From: Verrucomicrobiota bacterium
GTDB taxonomy: Bacteria > Verrucomicrobiota > Verrucomicrobiia > JADLBR01
Assembly (NCBI GenBank): GCA_029560585.1
Contig: JAKQKQ010000173.1
Coordinates: forward strand, 1 to 43,789
DNA: 43,789 nt
Direction: 5' to 3'
The notes under the pieces: model-generated
Told to the model about the DNA's origin: nothing
Seen by the model: only the letters and a program-made list of their open reading frames with translations
Database searches by the model: none
Made by a program: the position numbers and the translations under genes
Shown: positions 7,145-14,640 of the stretch, piece after piece
How the letters are laid out: the number at the start of each line of letters is the position of its first letter
Numbering within the stretch: the stretch's first letter is position 1

Positions 7145-7189
7145 TGCGTCGGCAGATGAAAAGACAGAATGGAGAAGCGAGTTTAATAG

Positions 7190-7393
7190 ATGAAGAAATA
7201 CGAGTATCGGATCGAGTTCTTGAAGTTGGTGACGGGGAAAAAGAACGAGGAGCAGATTCTCGATGCCATTAACCTATGGGGCAACGAAGGCTGGAGGCTC
7301 AACCGACTTTACGGAGACTTCAGCCTGCGCACGATGGCATCGTGGAAAGGCGGCTTCAATCTTCTCCTTGAGCGTGAGATCGAATCGCCTTAA
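7190..7393 (+). CDS. DUF4177-like small protein (cassette gene)
   Basis: This 67-residue protein has the layout of DUF4177: an N-terminal strand (KKYEYRIEFLKL), a helix with the signature ILDAINLWGNEGWRLNRLYGD (compare the LN.LG.EGWEL core), and a final strand (NLLLEREI). These small proteins have no established biochemical role. GGAGAAG lies about a dozen bases upstream of the ATG. It follows the methyltransferase by 45 bases and is probably co-transcribed with it. Confidence 0.7.
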   Translation: MKKYEYRIEFLKLVTGKKNEEQILDAINLWGNEGWRLNRLYGDFSLRTMASWKGGFNLLLEREIESP

Positions 7394-7403
7394 GTGAAAT
7401 CAC

Positions 7404-7430
7404 CGAACCAGGAGCACCACCGAATGGCGG
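7404..7430 (+). other. Partial attC (5' arm only) cut by IS1182 remnant
   Basis: CACCGAACCAGGAGCACCACC directly after the DUF4177-like stop resembles the R'' and 5' arm of the neighbouring sites (AACCAGGCG...). No 3' arm follows. Instead the IS1182 remnant begins. It was probably an attC destroyed by the insertion or by later deletion. Confidence 0.35.
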
Positions 7431-8176
7431 CCCCGCGACGTGCTCTGGCGGTTCGGGAGTCGGCGGGGGCCGGCCAGCGGCCGAACCACAGCACGATCGC
7501 GACGTCTATCTCGGGGATGGGGCCGGGGCGGATCGAGGACCTCTTCGCGCAGGTGCCGCTGGTGTGCACGGAGGAGGGGCTGCTGGGCGGGACGCACTTC
7601 GCCATCGACGGCTGCAGGATGTCGTCGAACGCGTCCAAAGAGTGGAGCGGCAAGCGGTCCGACCTGATCAGGAAGAGGAACAAGCTCAGGGCGGCTGATC
7701 TGCCCCGCCGGGGTGCAGATGCACCGCAACGGCGAGCGCTTCAAGGGCCGCGACGGGGCGATGGCGACCAGCTACCGCGCCGCCCAGGGGGCGTGCGACC
7801 GCTGCCACCTGCGCTCAAAGTGCCTGAGGGATCCCGGCAACGCACGGCCCGGCAGGTCCGCATCTTCTACCGACGCGGATCGGGTGGCCTAAGTCACCCG
7901 ATGAAGGCCAAGATCGAAACGCCGCTCGGGCGTGGCATCTGCTCGCAGCGGCTGGGGATCGTCGAACCGGTCTTCGCCAACATCGCCGCGCAGAAGGGCC
8001 TGGATCGATTCACGCTGCGCGGCCGGGCCAAGGTCAACATCCAGTGGAAGCTCTACTGCATCGTCCACAACCTCGAGAAAGTCGCCGGAAAGGGACGAAG
8101 ATGGAACCGACCGACACCTTGGCCGGCCCGCAGGCGTCTGGCCGGCAGAAATCCATCGATCCCATACGATAGATAG
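7425..8176 (+). pseudogene. IS1182-family transposase remnant, internal deletion and frameshifts
   Basis: The middle of an IS1182-type transposase is recognisable: RPNHSTIATSISGMGPGRIE, then LLGGTHFAIDGCRMSSNASK with a catalytic Asp and the SNASKEWSG signature. The frame then jumps. The segment ICPAGVQMHRNGERFKGRDG with GACDRCHLRSKCL lies one frame over. A one-base deletion in the CCCGG run near 7834 then restores the first frame for RTARQVRIFYRRGSGG and RGRAKVNIQWKLYCIVHNLE. About 100 family residues between KRNKLR and the cysteine knuckle are missing, and so is the N-terminus. The normal stop is lost, so the frame runs on to 8176. It cannot make an active transposase. Confidence 0.85.
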
Positions 8177-8193
8177 CCCTCGGCCGCCTCGAG

Positions 8194-8240
8194 CCAACAA
8201 ATGCCCTGACTTCAAGATAGTCTTTCGACAGACTCGTTCG
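8194..8240 (+). mobile_element. Right end of IS1182-type element, copy 2
   Basis: This stretch matches 435-480 with few mismatches and ends in the same GACAGACTCGTTCG. The acetyltransferase start codon lies eight bases beyond the border, so the insertion replaced whatever preceded that gene, probably an attC and ribosome site. Confidence 0.75.
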
Positions 8241-8248
8241 ACTACAAG

Positions 8249-8719
8249 ATGAACGTCCGTCGCTATCAGGTTGAGGACGAGGAGTCGGTTATCCGCCTCT
8301 GGATGGATTGCGGTTTGGTTGTGTCGCACAACAATCCCATCCGAGATATTCAGCGCAAGTTGCGCGTCAACCCCGAGTGGTTTCTGGTTGGCGAGATCGA
8401 CGGGCGGGTCGTGGCGACTTGCATGGCAGGATATGAGGGGCATCGCGGATGGATCAATTACCTAGCGGTCTCCCCGGCGCGGCAGCGGACTGGGCTGGCC
8501 TCGCAGATCATGGCGCGCGCTGAAGAGTTGTTGCGAGCCGCGGGCTGCCCAAAGATTAACCTGCAGATTCGATCGAGCAATCGGCAGGTGATCGAGTTCT
8601 ACAAAAGCATCGGGTTCAAGATTGACAGTGTCGTCAGCATGGGGAAGCGCCTTGAGCCAGACGAACCATACAAAGTCGAACCAGGCGCTTCAGCTAACCG
8701 CGCGGAGCGCGGTCGGTGA
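8249..8719 (+). CDS. GNAT-family N-acetyltransferase (cassette gene)
   Basis: This 156-residue protein is a Gcn5-type acetyltransferase. MNVRRYQVEDEESVIRLW is the usual first strand and helix. WINYLAVSPARQRTGLASQI is motif A, the acetyl-CoA loop, with QRTGLA in place of the common QGRGIG. INLQIRSSNRQVIEFYKSIG is motif B, ending in the FYKSIGFK signature. It resembles the YpeA subgroup. The substrate is unknown. The tail after about residue 140 (EPGASANRAERGR) is encoded by attC site 5 and is not part of the fold. An IS1182 border lies directly upstream and there is no visible ribosome site, so expression may be weak. Confidence 0.85.
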   Translation: MNVRRYQVEDEESVIRLWMDCGLVVSHNNPIRDIQRKLRVNPEWFLVGEIDGRVVATCMAGYEGHRGWINYLAVSPARQRTGLASQIMARAEELLRAAGCPKINLQIRSSNRQVIEFYKSIGFKIDSVVSMGKRLEPDEPYKVEPGASANRAERGR

Positions 8720-8733
8720 GCTCTCCGTTGGCA
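8675..8733 (+). other. attC-like cassette recombination site 5
   Basis: This 59-bp site has R'' GTCGAAC (8675-8681) and R' GTTGGCA (8727-8733). The arms around CTAACCGCGC and GCGCGGTCGGTGAGC pair across a three-base loop (GGA), with mismatches further out. It overlaps the C-terminal codons of the acetyltransferase gene. Its length is that of the classical 59-base element. Confidence 0.65.
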
Positions 8734-8815
8734 GGTGAGGGATGTGCAAGACTTTAGCGGAGTGGCGGCTTGCGTGAGGGCGACGATGCTGCGAGGTGTT
8801 TTCTGAGGGTCAGAA

Positions 8816-9015
8816 ATGAAGATTGAGATCGAGAGGGAAGAGGATGGCCGGTGGATCGCGGAAGTCACTGATTTGGCGGGGGTCATGGTTTATGGCGCAA
8901 CACGCGACGAGGCGGTTGCACGTGCCAGGGCGCTGACTTTGCGGGCAATGCCGACCGATTGGTGCACGGGGAGCGCATTCCAGAGTTGAATGGTCTCCTT
9001 TCAGTAGCCGAGTGA
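8816..9015 (+). pseudogene. HicB-family antitoxin, frameshifted
   Basis: The first 45 or so residues are a standard short HicB domain: MKIEIEREEDGRWIAEVTDL, AGVMVYGATRDEAVARA. In the reading frame from ATG 8816 the protein then ends early at a TGA (8987-8989). In the neighbouring frame the expected HicB ending continues as ADRLVHGERIPELNGLLSVA and stops at 9013-9015. Loss of one G near 8950 (ATGGCC to ATGCC) accounts for the shift. No HicA toxin is visible on either side. It was probably a solitary HicB cassette that has now decayed, although the truncated 57-residue product might still fold. Confidence 0.8.
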
Positions 9016-9194
9016 GCCACTGGGGTGCCGCGATCGCCATCATCGCACTTGCTGTTGGTACCGCTTGCATCTTGGGCGGACAATGGGGCCCTGGTCTCAT
9101 TCTCGTGTTCGCTGCTGTGGCTGGGGTCATGACCGCATGGCAGATGCGCGGACGCATGAGACAGCGGAGCACAGACGATGACCACGCGGCCTAA
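9012..9194 (+). CDS. Two-helix membrane peptide, function unknown (cassette gene)
   Basis: This 60-residue frame with a GTG start has two hydrophobic segments (AAIAIIALAVGTACILGG and GLILVFAAVAGVMTAW) separated by a short turn and followed by a charged tail (RGRMRQRSTDDDHAA). The start overlaps the HicB stop (GTGA). The stop codon lies at the R'' end of attC site 6, which supports it as a cassette gene. No ribosome site is evident and no family is recognised, so it remains a tentative gene. Confidence 0.45.
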   Translation: MSHWGAAIAIIALAVGTACILGGQWGPGLILVFAAVAGVMTAWQMRGRMRQRSTDDDHAA

Positions 9195-9281
9195 CTATGC
9201 GCTCCAGCGAACGGCGGCCTCGCGTCGCGGCTGCAAACGGTACGCCCCGTGGCCGCCGTCGCTGATCTTGGGTCGTTGCGG
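9189..9281 (+). other. attC-like cassette recombination site 6
   Basis: R'' is GCCTAAC (9189-9195), the exact consensus form. The arms CAGCGAACGGCGGCC and GGCCGCCGTCGCTG pair fully except for one extrahelical A. R' is GTTGCGG (9275-9281). The IS110 scrap begins at once after R'. It is the last recognisable site of the array on this side. Confidence 0.7.
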
Positions 9282-9406
9282 ATATCCAATCCCACGTAGA
9301 GTCTGGTATCCACGGTGTGCCCGTCGTCTCCTTTCGGGTTTGCGAGGGCGCCATCCCACTCGGACACGGCCCCAAACGTGTGGCCCTGCCCGGCACGTGC
9401 CGGGCA
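9282..9406 (-). mobile_element. IS110 left-end scrap with first codons of transposase
   Basis: The sequence matches the left end of the intact IS110 element at 4480-4602. It includes about a dozen N-terminal codons (VDTRLYVGLDIR, with GTG in place of ATG at 9313), the AAAGGAGA ribosome site and the terminal hairpin, here the perfect palindrome TGCCCGGCACGTGCCGGGCA (9387-9406). The rest of the transposase is absent. It abuts attC site 6 in the same orientation as the intact element next to attC site 1. Confidence 0.75.
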
Positions 9407-9516
9407 CCCGGAGTTGCCTCCGGGCGCATCGCGTGATCCGGTGAGCGTGGATGATTCTTCGATGCGCCCCGGACGCGGCATCACGTCCGACGATGGGACG
9501 TGGCCGGACCGACATG

Positions 9517-9561
9517 CTACGCGAGCGCGCGGGGTCTCATGCGCGCCCTACGCGAGCGCGC
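9517..9561. repeat. 14-bp direct repeat at the end of the reductase gene
   Basis: CTACGCGAGCGCGC occurs at 9517-9530 and 9548-9561. The second copy is the 3' end of the aldo/keto reductase gene, including its stop. This may be a trace of a small duplication at the junction between the accessory array and the conserved genes. The rest of 9407-9547 shows no gene. Confidence 0.5.
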
Positions 9562-10453
9562 CGTTGATGCGGGCGATGGCCTCGTCGATCTCCTGCTTGC
9601 TCTTGAAGCCGATGGTGACGGCATCGACGCAGCCGCAGGCCATGGTGTGTCGGATGGACTTCTCGCGGTCCTCGGGGTCGGTGAAGTCGCCGTTGCCGAT
9701 GATCTTCATGCCAAGGACGCCGCGGCCCTTGTCGTGCATGGCGCGGATCTCGCGCATGCAGGCATCATAGTCGCCCGGCTCCGTCCACTTATCGGTGGCC
9801 CCGTCCATGTGGAGGGCCTTGTGGTTGACGCGCACGAGGTGGACATCGACCCAATCGACCAAGGTGGCGCGCGTGAGGCCCGGCAGGCCGTGGCAGGAGA
9901 CGCCCTTGGCGCGGATCATTCCCTTCTTCTTGGCCTCGTCGAAGGCGGCCATGAGATCCTTGAGCTGCTCATGCCAGTCGTTCACCGTGGCGCAATGGAT
10001 CAGGAGGCAGTCCAGATAATCGGTGCCCAGTTCCTTGAGGTACCGCTCGATGCTCGCCAGTGGCTTGTCCGAGACGCCCGCCTTGCGCCAGGGCATCTTA
10101 CTCAAAATGAAGAGTTCCTGGCGAGGTAGTCCCTTGATCGCCTGGGCCACCATGCCGTGGGTCTTGTAATTGTCGGCGGTATCAACGTAGCGGATGCCCT
10201 TGTCGAAGGCGTGATGGAACAGTTCCGTGAACGCGTCTTGGCCCAGATCGCGCTGGACGCGGCCGCCATTGCTACCGGTACCGAATCCCAGGCGCGTCGC
10301 TTTCACGCCACATTTGCCGAGCGTCACCACATCGGCGTGGGTGCCCTTGGTGGGGGCGGCCGGCCAAGCCGGCGACTGCGGCAACAGGGCGGCGCCCGCG
10401 GCGGCGGATGCCCGCATCAGAAACTGGCGGCGGGAAATAGAGCGGCATTCCAT
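9548..10453 (-). CDS. Aldo/keto reductase with Tat signal
   Basis: This 301-residue NAD(P)H-dependent oxidoreductase has the TIM-barrel fold of the aldo/keto reductase family. The N-terminus SRRQFLMRASAAAGAALL is a twin-arginine signal, so the enzyme is exported folded. Catalytic motifs are RYVDTADNY (Asp and Tyr), FILSKMPW (Lys) and LLIHC (His region). CVDAVTIGFKSKQEIDEAIA is the cofactor-binding end. The ATG at 10453 has AAGGAG seven bases upstream, while an earlier in-frame ATG lacks one. Exported Tat-type members are common in bacteria rich in carbohydrate metabolism, but the substrate is not known. It stands alone on the minus strand. Confidence 0.88.
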   Translation of the reverse strand: MECRSISRRQFLMRASAAAGAALLPQSPAWPAAPTKGTHADVVTLGKCGVKATRLGFGTGSNGGRVQRDLGQDAFTELFHHAFDKGIRYVDTADNYKTHGMVAQAIKGLPRQELFILSKMPWRKAGVSDKPLASIERYLKELGTDYLDCLLIHCATVNDWHEQLKDLMAAFDEAKKKGMIRAKGVSCHGLPGLTRATLVDWVDVHLVRVNHKALHMDGATDKWTEPGDYDACMREIRAMHDKGRGVLGMKIIGNGDFTDPEDREKSIRHTMACGCVDAVTIGFKSKQEIDEAIARINGALA

Positions 10454-10553
10454 ATGGTTCTCCTTCATCAATGTGGCTCAACCACGCACTGACTGTACCT
10501 TATCTCAGGCGACTGGCAAAATCTCTGTTTCAGGGAATATCGCGGCGGGGTCC

Positions 10554-10735
10554 AGGAAAACCGCGCTCCGAAGAACGCGACTTTGAAGGGTCTGGGGCCA
10601 CCGGTCCGCGAAACACACTCCGCAACCGCGAAAAAACCCAGCCTTAGCCTGACCTTTCCCAATGAATGGCTCTCATGGCGCGGTTTTCCCAGAGCCCGGA
10701 ATTTCACAGCCGGCAGGCCGTGAAATATCCGGGCT
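10554..10735 (-). repeat. Palindrome-ended dispersed repeat, copy A
   Basis: Read on the minus strand, about 180 bases match 43518-43700 at close to 88% identity. The block begins with a 43-base near-perfect palindrome (10693-10735; AGCCCGGA...ATTTCACGGCC arms). It then runs through TGGGAAAACCGCGCCATG and GAGTGTGTTTCGCGGA to GGAGCGCGGTTTTCC. The distal hairpin present in copy B is degenerate here. The rest of 10454-10806 shows no gene. Confidence 0.8.
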
Positions 10736-10806
10736 AGGTGAAACACCCCATCCCCGCACTCTTGCGGTCGGGGGAAATGGCTCCACGTTTTCCCGCAATC
10801 TCTGCC

Positions 10807-12585
10807 ATGAGTGATCAGAGCGACAGGACCGAAGGTCACCCCAGACCGTGGACGGCCCCGCAGCGCGGGACCGCGGTTCTGGCCATCGGGCAGGCGCTCT
10901 CCCTCGCGGCCCTGGCTTCGCTGGCGGCATCCATGCGCCTCCCATTCCTGTGGGCGCACGCGGTTTCCTTCTTCTGGGGAACGGCGGTCGCGCTAAACAT
11001 GTTAACCTTCCTGCGTGGTCCGGACAGCTTTGCGCGGGGTCCCGCACAGGGCAAGGTCGCCCGGGCATTTTGCGCCTCCCTGCCCTTCTTGTTCCTGGTG
11101 CTGGGTTTGGCGGGCGCGGTCACTTCCGTTTATGCCTGCCGCTGGGGCGCGCGCGTGACCCTGCCCGCTGACCGGCCCGAGGTCCTCCGGCTGGCCGCAA
11201 TCTTGAGCGGCGTCGCCGCCTTCGTCCTCTTCTTTGCGGGACGATGGGCGCAGTCATCGCACCGGCAATGCCAGGATGCGGTGCTTCGCAGCGCCATCCA
11301 TTTCAACTGGGTGGGGACCATTGTGCACCTGCTGGGAGCCGCCGCCCTATTCCTATACCTCTACTCGGGAATCGATGGACTCATCTGGACCGGGAGGGCC
11401 GTGGCGCTCGCGACCCTGGTGCTCGTCTGCGATGCCGCGGTGGGCCTCCTGGCGGACTTCTACCGGCCCGCGGTGAATCGCGGCACGAGCCCGCTCGGAC
11501 GCAGCGCCCTGCTGGATTGGACGTTAACCCGCGCCAATCCGGTGAGGCGGATTGCCCTTGCCATCGAGACGACCTACGGCATCAAACTCGGCGAGATCTG
11601 GGCCTTCAGGTTTTTGCGGGGGATGCTCGCGCCCCTCGCGTTGCTGGGGACAATGATGGCGTGGGCATCGAGTTGCCTGACGGTCATCCCCGCGGAAAGC
11701 GAGGGGGTGAGGATTCGAATGGGCCGATTCCAGCCCGAGCCTCTCCCGCCCGGCATTCACACGGGCTGGCCATGGCCTCTCGAGACGATCGCCATCGTGC
11801 CAACGCGCCGCATCGAGGAGATCCACCTGGGCTATGATGAGGATCTCGGGGGGCCGATCCTCTGGAACGAGCGGCATTATCGCGGCGAGAAAAACATGCT
11901 CGCGGGCAACGGTGAGGAATTGCTCACGGTCAGCATCCTCATCCACTACCGGATCGCCAATCCCGTGGCGTACCTCCTACACGCGCGCGGCCACGCGGAG
12001 GCCCTGACGCACATCGCCTACAGCGAACTGGTGCATGTCCTCGCGGCCCGCGAAAGCTTCCGCGTCATGATCCTCGAGCGCGAGGAGATCGCCGAGCGCA
12101 TGCGCGCGACGCTGCAGGCCGACGCGGACCGGTTCGGCCTCGGCATCGAGGTGCTGTTCGTGGGCCTGCGCGACATCCACCCCCCGGTGGACGTGGCGCC
12201 CGCGTACCAGGAAGTCATCAGCGCCGAGGAACAGCGCCACGCCATGGTCTATGGGGGCCAAAAGTATCGCGCGCTCAACATGCCCGCCGCCGAGGCGAGG
12301 TCCAACAAGTTGAGGCGCGAGGCCGAATCCAAGGGTCAGGCCCGAGTGACCCAGGCCTCGGGCGAGGCCAACAAATTCCGCGAGATCGCGTCCGCCTTTC
12401 AGGCCGCGCCAGAGTTTTTGCGCGAGCGATATCGGCTCGACCTCCTCGAAGAAATCCTGCCGGGCCGCCCCAAGATCGTCGTTGATGCCGATGCGCCGCC
12501 CGCAGGACCCGCGCTCCTCTACCTGCCGCTCGACCCTGGATACTCCATGCTGCCGCTGATGGAGGACAAGACTCAGATGAAGTGA
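10807..12585 (+). CDS. Polytopic SPFH/Band 7 protein, HflK-like
   Basis: This protein of 592 residues has a long membrane domain followed by an SPFH domain. Seven hydrophobic segments precede it, the last at about residues 270-293 (LAPLALLGTMMAWASSCLTV). The SPFH part starts with ESEGVRIRMGRFQPEPLPPG and GWPWPLETIAIVPTRRIEEI, the HflK pattern, and contains LTVSILIHYRIANPVAYLL. A coiled-coil helix rich in Glu, Ala and Arg follows (EARSNKLRREAESKGQARVT). HflK proper has only one membrane helix, so the N-terminal six-helix block is an addition. It heads a four-gene operon, eight bases before the next gene. The start is uncertain: ATG 10777 is also in frame. Confidence 0.8.
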   Translation: MSDQSDRTEGHPRPWTAPQRGTAVLAIGQALSLAALASLAASMRLPFLWAHAVSFFWGTAVALNMLTFLRGPDSFARGPAQGKVARAFCASLPFLFLVLGLAGAVTSVYACRWGARVTLPADRPEVLRLAAILSGVAAFVLFFAGRWAQSSHRQCQDAVLRSAIHFNWVGTIVHLLGAAALFLYLYSGIDGLIWTGRAVALATLVLVCDAAVGLLADFYRPAVNRGTSPLGRSALLDWTLTRANPVRRIALAIETTYGIKLGEIWAFRFLRGMLAPLALLGTMMAWASSCLTVIPAESEGVRIRMGRFQPEPLPPGIHTGWPWPLETIAIVPTRRIEEIHLGYDEDLGGPILWNERHYRGEKNMLAGNGEELLTVSILIHYRIANPVAYLLHARGHAEALTHIAYSELVHVLAARESFRVMILEREEIAERMRATLQADADRFGLGIEVLFVGLRDIHPPVDVAPAYQEVISAEEQRHAMVYGGQKYRALNMPAAEARSNKLRREAESKGQARVTQASGEANKFREIASAFQAAPEFLRERYRLDLLEEILPGRPKIVVDADAPPAGPALLYLPLDPGYSMLPLMEDKTQMK

Positions 12586-12592
12586 ACCCAAG

Positions 12593-13561
12593 ATGAAAAC
12601 CAGAGACCTCCTGTTCCGATTCCTCGTGGCCGCCATCGTGGCCACGATCCTCGCCTTCGTCATGCTTTCGTTCCAGGTCAGGCAGGACCAGATGGCGGTC
12701 GTGACCCGCCTCGGCCGCCCCGTTCGAGTCATCGAGGAACCGGGCCTCTATTTCAAGTACCCCTGGCCCATGGAGTCCGCCCGGCTTTTCGACCGCCGAC
12801 TGATGGTCTTTGAGAGCCGTCCCGCCGAGGCCCTGACGCAGGATAAGCGCAACGTGATCTTGTTCGTCTATGCGGCCTGGCAGATCCAGGATCCCCTGCT
12901 CTTCCTCCAGAGTGTCGGCGGCGAAGAGAATGCGCGGCAGAAACTCGACGGTGTCGTCACCGGTGCGAAGAATACCGTGCTGGGGCAATACGACTTCCAG
13001 AACCTCGCCTCCACCAACCGGGCCGAGGTGAAACTCGAGGAGATTGAAAAACGCCTGACCGACGTCGTCGCGGAGCGGGCCTTGGCCGCTTTCGGGATCG
13101 CCGTGCGCCAGGTCGGCATCTGCCGCCTCGGGCTGCCAGAGTCCAATACGCGTTTCGTCTTCGAGCGCATGCGCGCCGAACGCGCGCAGATCGCGGAGCA
13201 CTATCGTTCCATCGGCGCGAAAGAGGCGGACGATATCCGCGCACGCACGGATTCGGAGGCGACCGTACTCGTGGCCGAGGCCGAGCGCTCCGCCGCCGAG
13301 ACGATCGCCAAGGCGGAAGCCGAGTCCGCGCGGCTCGTCGCGGATGCCTACCATCGCGACCCGGACCTCTACGGATTCCTCAGGCGGCTGGACGCTTTGC
13401 GCAAGGTCGGCGACGTGAATACCACGCTGATCCTCGACACGAGCACACCTCCCTTCGACGCGCTGCGCGTGCCGCTCGGCGGCCGCACGCCAGCACAAGC
13501 GCCAACGCCGACACAAGCGCCGACACAAGCGCCGGCCAATCCGACGGCTCGCCCGGAGTGA
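12593..13561 (+). CDS. SPFH/Band 7 protein, HflC-like
   Basis: This protein of 322 residues has one N-terminal anchor (FRFLVAAIVATILAFVML). A typical HflC SPFH domain follows: DQMAVVTRLGRPVRVIEEPG, LYFKYPWPMESARLFDRRLM, NVILFVYAAWQIQDPLLFLQ. The conserved FGIAVRQVGICRLGLPES and the helix FERMRAERAQIAEHYRSIGA with EAERSAAETIAKAEAESARL fit HflC, the inhibitor/regulator partner in the FtsH-HflKC complex. The last 25 residues are a Pro/Thr/Gln/Ala repeat (PTPTQAPTQAPA) not found in classical HflC. It overlaps the next gene's possible GTG start. Here the partner would be the two flanking SPFH proteins. No ftsH gene is adjacent. Confidence 0.88.
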   Translation: MKTRDLLFRFLVAAIVATILAFVMLSFQVRQDQMAVVTRLGRPVRVIEEPGLYFKYPWPMESARLFDRRLMVFESRPAEALTQDKRNVILFVYAAWQIQDPLLFLQSVGGEENARQKLDGVVTGAKNTVLGQYDFQNLASTNRAEVKLEEIEKRLTDVVAERALAAFGIAVRQVGICRLGLPESNTRFVFERMRAERAQIAEHYRSIGAKEADDIRARTDSEATVLVAEAERSAAETIAKAEAESARLVADAYHRDPDLYGFLRRLDALRKVGDVNTTLILDTSTPPFDALRVPLGGRTPAQAPTPTQAPTQAPANPTARPE

Positions 13562-13563
13562 CC

Positions 13564-14640
13564 ATGGCCGATCGAGAAGAGGTGACGCGATCCGCACCGT
13601 CCGCAACGCTGGAGGCGCTTCGGGCCTCGATCGGGGTGCTGCGCTGGGCGCTGATGCTCCTGATCGTCATCTACCTCGTCTCCAACATTCGCGTCATCAG
13701 CCCCAACGAAAACGGGCTGGTCCTGCGATTTGGCCGCCTGACCGGACATGTGCATCCGCCCGGCCTGCTGTTGGCGCTCCCCTTCCCGATCGATCACGTG
13801 ATCGTCGTGCCCACGCGAACCGTCCAGGAGATCGAGCTGCAGGAATGGTCCGCGCCGCACGCCGCGGCGCCCGCCGCCGATGCTTCGGCCGGAGCGTCGC
13901 CCCCGGTCAAAGAAACCCTCCACCCAGTCAACGATGGCTACCTGCTCACGGGCGACGATAACCTGGTCCACGCGACCTTCCTGGTCCGCTACACCATCTC
14001 GGATCCCGAGGCCTATGCCCTGAATACCAAGGATACGGAAGGGTTCCTCCGCAAGACCGCGGGCGCCAAGGACACGAAGGAGCTGCTGCGCAAGATCCTG
14101 CGCGATGCGGCGACGGAGGCCGTGCAATCCGTGGGGGTCGATGACGCCCTCACGAGCGGCCAGGAGCAACTTCGCAACGAGTGCCGACGGATCGCCCAGG
14201 GCAAAATCGACCGGCTGCAGCTCGGCATCGCGCTTCAGGCGTGGGAGATCCGTGAGATTATTCCCGCCCGACAAGTCCTCCAGTCGTTCGAGGAAGTGGT
14301 CAGCGCCCAGGTCGAGGCGCGCACGATGACGGAGAAGGCGAACGCCTATCGCCAGGCGCGGCTTCCCGAGATCGAGGCGCGCGTCTTCCGGATCAAGCAG
14401 GAGGCCAGCGGCCAGGCCCAGCGCACGATCGTGAAGGCGCGCGGCGAGGCCACCAGTTTCCTGGCCCAGTGGGATGCCGCGCGAGAAAACCCCGATGCTT
14501 TCCGCATACGGCGACACCTCGAGGTCATCGAGTACATCATGCGCCGCACGTGGTTGCCCGCCATCAACGCGGGCAAAGGCCTTCCACTGCAACTGCTCAT
14601 AAAGCCCCCCACACATGATCCAGAGCCAGTCACTGAGTGA
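13564..14640 (+). CDS. Third SPFH/Band 7 protein, HflK-like
   Basis: This protein of 358 residues has a single N-terminal membrane helix (LRWALMLLIVIYLVSNIRVI) and an SPFH domain starting at SPNENGLVLRFGRLTGHVHP. An Ala/Pro-rich insert (about residues 98-118) lies between the first strands. The core continues with LVHATFLVRYTISDPEAYAL, and the region QLGIALQAWEIREIIPARQV matches the HflK signature IxVxxVxIxxxxPP. The coiled-coil part (EARVFRIKQEASGQAQRTIV) follows. I chose ATG 13564 because GGAG lies just upstream; GTG 13558 is an alternative. It overlaps the metal ATPase gene by 26 bases, which indicates one mRNA and coupled translation. Confidence 0.82.
   Translation: MADREEVTRSAPSATLEALRASIGVLRWALMLLIVIYLVSNIRVISPNENGLVLRFGRLTGHVHPPGLLLALPFPIDHVIVVPTRTVQEIELQEWSAPHAAAPAADASAGASPPVKETLHPVNDGYLLTGDDNLVHATFLVRYTISDPEAYALNTKDTEGFLRKTAGAKDTKELLRKILRDAATEAVQSVGVDDALTSGQEQLRNECRRIAQGKIDRLQLGIALQAWEIREIIPARQVLQSFEEVVSAQVEARTMTEKANAYRQARLPEIEARVFRIKQEASGQAQRTIVKARGEATSFLAQWDAARENPDAFRIRRHLEVIEYIMRRTWLPAINAGKGLPLQLLIKPPTHDPEPVTE

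Noticed and set aside
9407-9547. Possible small gene between the IS scrap and the reductase
   Set aside because: Only short frames without ribosome sites; the minus-strand ones merely extend the IS remnant.
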